A DNA stretch of 13,344 nucleotides from an uncultured Methanomassiliicoccaceae archaeon (lineage in GTDB: Archaea; Thermoplasmatota; Thermoplasmata; Methanomassiliicoccales; Methanomethylophilaceae), in the NCBI GenBank assembly GCA_945492685.1, contig CALYUZ010000004.1:1-13344 (forward strand), given 5' to 3'. Within the stretch, counting starts at the first letter, position 1; every line of letters begins with the position of its first letter. The position numbers were made by a program, and so were the translations under genes. The notes below the pieces were generated by a model. It was not told the DNA's origin, searched no databases, and worked only from the letters and a program-made list of their open reading frames with translations. Shown piece after piece: positions 13,252 through 13,344 of the stretch.

Positions 13252-13344
13252 TTATGCCTTCTCGACTTCGATGCACATTCCTGCAGCGACGGTCTGTCCC
13301 ATGTCACGGATGGCGAACCTTCCGAGAGGGGGGAACTCTTTGGC
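13252..13344 (-). CDS. tuf: Translation elongation factor 1-alpha, C-terminal end (rest outside window)
   Basis: Only the last 30 residues and the TAA stop are present, read on the minus strand from the window edge. The segment ends [20 protein letters not shown] then [21 protein letters not shown] is the conserved end of domain III in archaeal and eukaryotic EF-1alpha, the GTPase that delivers aminoacyl-tRNA to the ribosome. The S10 gene follows, as expected in archaea. This is the only gene in the window that stops with TAA. Confidence 0.95.
   Translation of the reverse strand, partial: AKEFPPLGRFAIRDMGQTVAAGMCIEVEKA

Overview
The window comes from a GC-rich archaeal chromosome, most likely a methanogen of the Methanomassiliicoccales or a relative in the Thermoplasmatota. 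Archaeal hallmarks seen directly are TATA-box promoters, a GHMP-type shikimate kinase, the two-step archaeal entry to 3-dehydroquinate, and an EF-1alpha to S10 gene order. All 14 protein genes whose ends are visible stop with TGA (13) or TAA (1), never TAG. That fits, but does not prove, a lineage that reads TAG as pyrrolysine. The order-level assignment is inference.

Layout. Positions 1-612 hold the 3' end of a short, bacterial (CPR-like) alanyl-tRNA synthetase gene. A small uncharacterised gene (729-980, minus) converges on it, with its own TATA box and hairpin. Positions 981-1374 have no gene but several short repeats. A tRNA-Ala(UGC) gene with G3:U70 and encoded CCA follows (1375-1450, minus). 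It is divergent from the main unit, and the shared intergenic region carries two palindromes, a TATA box and a leader that can fold.

The centre (1700-9027, plus) is one tight operon of seven genes: ADTH synthase (aroA'), 3-dehydroquinate synthase II (aroB'), a fused 3-dehydroquinate dehydratase-shikimate dehydrogenase (aroDE), archaeal shikimate kinase, EPSP synthase, chorismate synthase, and a chorismate mutase-prephenate dehydrogenase. Together they run from the first dedicated precursor to 4-hydroxyphenylpyruvate, the tyrosine precursor. Five of the six junctions overlap by 1-10 bases and the other has a 4-base gap. Phenylalanine and tryptophan branch genes are not here.

A strong hairpin closes the operon against convergent minus-strand genes: a YdbT/YdbS-like pair of membrane proteins with bacterial PH domains, then ilvD (dihydroxyacid dehydratase), rpsJ (S10) and the 3' end of EF-1alpha. 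Each unit boundary has a hairpin, and the PH pair and ilvD have their own TATA boxes.

I see no CRISPR array, insertion sequence, integrase, toxin-antitoxin pair or defence system. The window is mostly core metabolism. The points most worth a second look are the stripped-down AlaRS, the compact AroD domain and substituted residues in the aro enzymes, and the palindromes and leader upstream of the aro operon.
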